Of a stretch of 64,000 nucleotides of DNA, positions 63,617-64,000 are shown one piece after another. This DNA is from Xanthomonas sacchari (lineage in GTDB: Bacteria > Pseudomonadota > Gammaproteobacteria > Xanthomonadales > Xanthomonadaceae). A program made the translations under genes and the position numbers. The notes below the pieces were generated by a model. It was given only the letters and a program-made list of their open reading frames with translations. It was not told the DNA's origin and made no database searches. Each line of letters opens with the position of its first letter. Positions within the stretch are counted from its first letter, which is position 1. The DNA lies in NCBI RefSeq assembly GCF_024266585.1, contig NZ_CP100647.1, positions 4,383,001 through 4,447,000 of the forward strand, read 5' to 3'.

Positions 63617-63968
63617 GCCGGGATTCGGGATTTGGGATTCGGGATGACCCGCCTGCGGCTGTTGAAAGCCGGGATTGGGGATTGGGGATTGGGGATTGGG
63701 GATTCGAGAACGGCAACGGGGTCGTCGTGCACGGAGCAACATCGCGATCAAGCGATCTGAAGAATGTGGCCGCCTTCCGATGAAAAAGTCGCCGCTTTTT
63801 GTGGGAGGGGCTTCAGCCCCGACGGGCTTTCCCGGAAAAGCCCGTCGGGGCTGAAGCCCCTCCCACAACATCCTCGCAACTGCCAGAAACGCGCGAAAAA
63901 TCCCTAATCCCTAATCCCTAATCCCTAATCCCTAATCCCTAATCCCTAATCCCTAATCCCGGCTTTCA
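63617..63968. repeat. Long inverted repeat block with 7-bp arrays
   Basis: Bases 63620-63646 hold gggattcggg/atttgggatt units. TGAAAGCCGGGATT at 63663-63676 is the perfect reverse complement of AATCCCGGCTTTCA at 63955-63968. Inside, (GGGATTG)n runs at 63671-63705 and (TCCCTAA)n, about 8.5 units, at 63901-63960. Between them lies a 30-bp inverted repeat (63801-63830 and 63837-63866) starting GTGGGAGGGGCTTCAGCC. The gap 63525-63616 upstream shows no feature I recognise. Confidence 0.85.
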
Positions 63969-64000
63969 TCCCGACTCCCCGCCTACCCCGCCATGCCACT

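Overview
The window is high-GC gammaproteobacterial DNA and looks like a Xanthomonas chromosome (order Lysobacterales). The strongest pointers are the xanA-xanB pair, an rml (dTDP-L-rhamnose) operon beside etfBA, and an ABC-type O-antigen cluster bounded by etfA on one side and metB on the other, which is the known position of the lipopolysaccharide locus in this genus. Xanthomonadaceae-style intergenic repeats are also abundant. I saw no tRNA, rRNA, insertion sequence or prophage.

Layout. 1-3057: a phospholipid/MCE-type ABC transporter (mlaE, truncated by the window edge; mlaF; mlaD; a PqiC-like lipoprotein). 3059-4080: a hairpin-rich tandem repeat with a 441-bp higher-order period. 4084-6416: an AlkB-like dioxygenase and ETF-ubiquinone oxidoreductase. 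6428-8494: a WbsX/RgpF glycan gene. 8496-9873: a 3-oxoacid CoA-transferase. 10006-19544: xanA, xanB, a sulfotransferase-like gene, rmlDCAB and etfBA. 19729-34850: the O-antigen locus proper. 34900-37950: metB, a cystathionine beta-synthase and a small DUF465 protein. 38285-40806: two small envelope proteins and pilU. 40929-44388: tyrosine-degradation genes and rhlE. 44546-49530: an M28 peptidase and a TonB-dependent receptor. 49660-55666: queD, phasin, bioD, a free-methionine sulfoxide reductase, a TfoX-domain protein, a cobalamin riboswitch with a BtuB-type receptor, and a GNAT acetyltransferase. 55707-58506: a LysR regulator divergent from a small uncharacterised operon. 58589-62611: gph, a three-repeat orphan CRISPR array, dinB, fabA and fabB. 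62658-64000: an SH3-like secreted protein and a dense repeat block.

How the genes fit together. XanA and XanB supply sugar phosphates and GDP-mannose. RmlBACD makes dTDP-L-rhamnose. Ugd plus a UDP-glucuronate decarboxylase make UDP-xylose. Wzm/Wzt export a polymer made in the cytoplasm, probably rhamnose-rich, by the double GT4 protein, the single GT4 protein and perhaps the distant WbsX/RgpF protein. A coiled-coil methyltransferase is a candidate chain terminator and length gauge. A GtrB-like glycosyltransferase, a GtrA-like flippase and two large polytopic proteins look like a periplasmic decoration module, most simply for xylose. A sulfotransferase-domain gene lies directly behind rmlD, which raises the possibility of sulfated surface glycan.

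The points most worth a second look are the sulfotransferase inserted in the xanB-rmlD junction, the xylose decoration module with an unfamiliar 199-residue membrane protein, the N-terminal coiled coil on the putative O-antigen terminator, the orphan type I-C-like CRISPR remnant, paired palindromes upstream of the phasin gene, a 47-codon leader-like ORF overlapping a terminator ahead of the DUF465 gene, and several families of inverted and 7-bp repeats, one of which encodes the N-terminus of MlaF.
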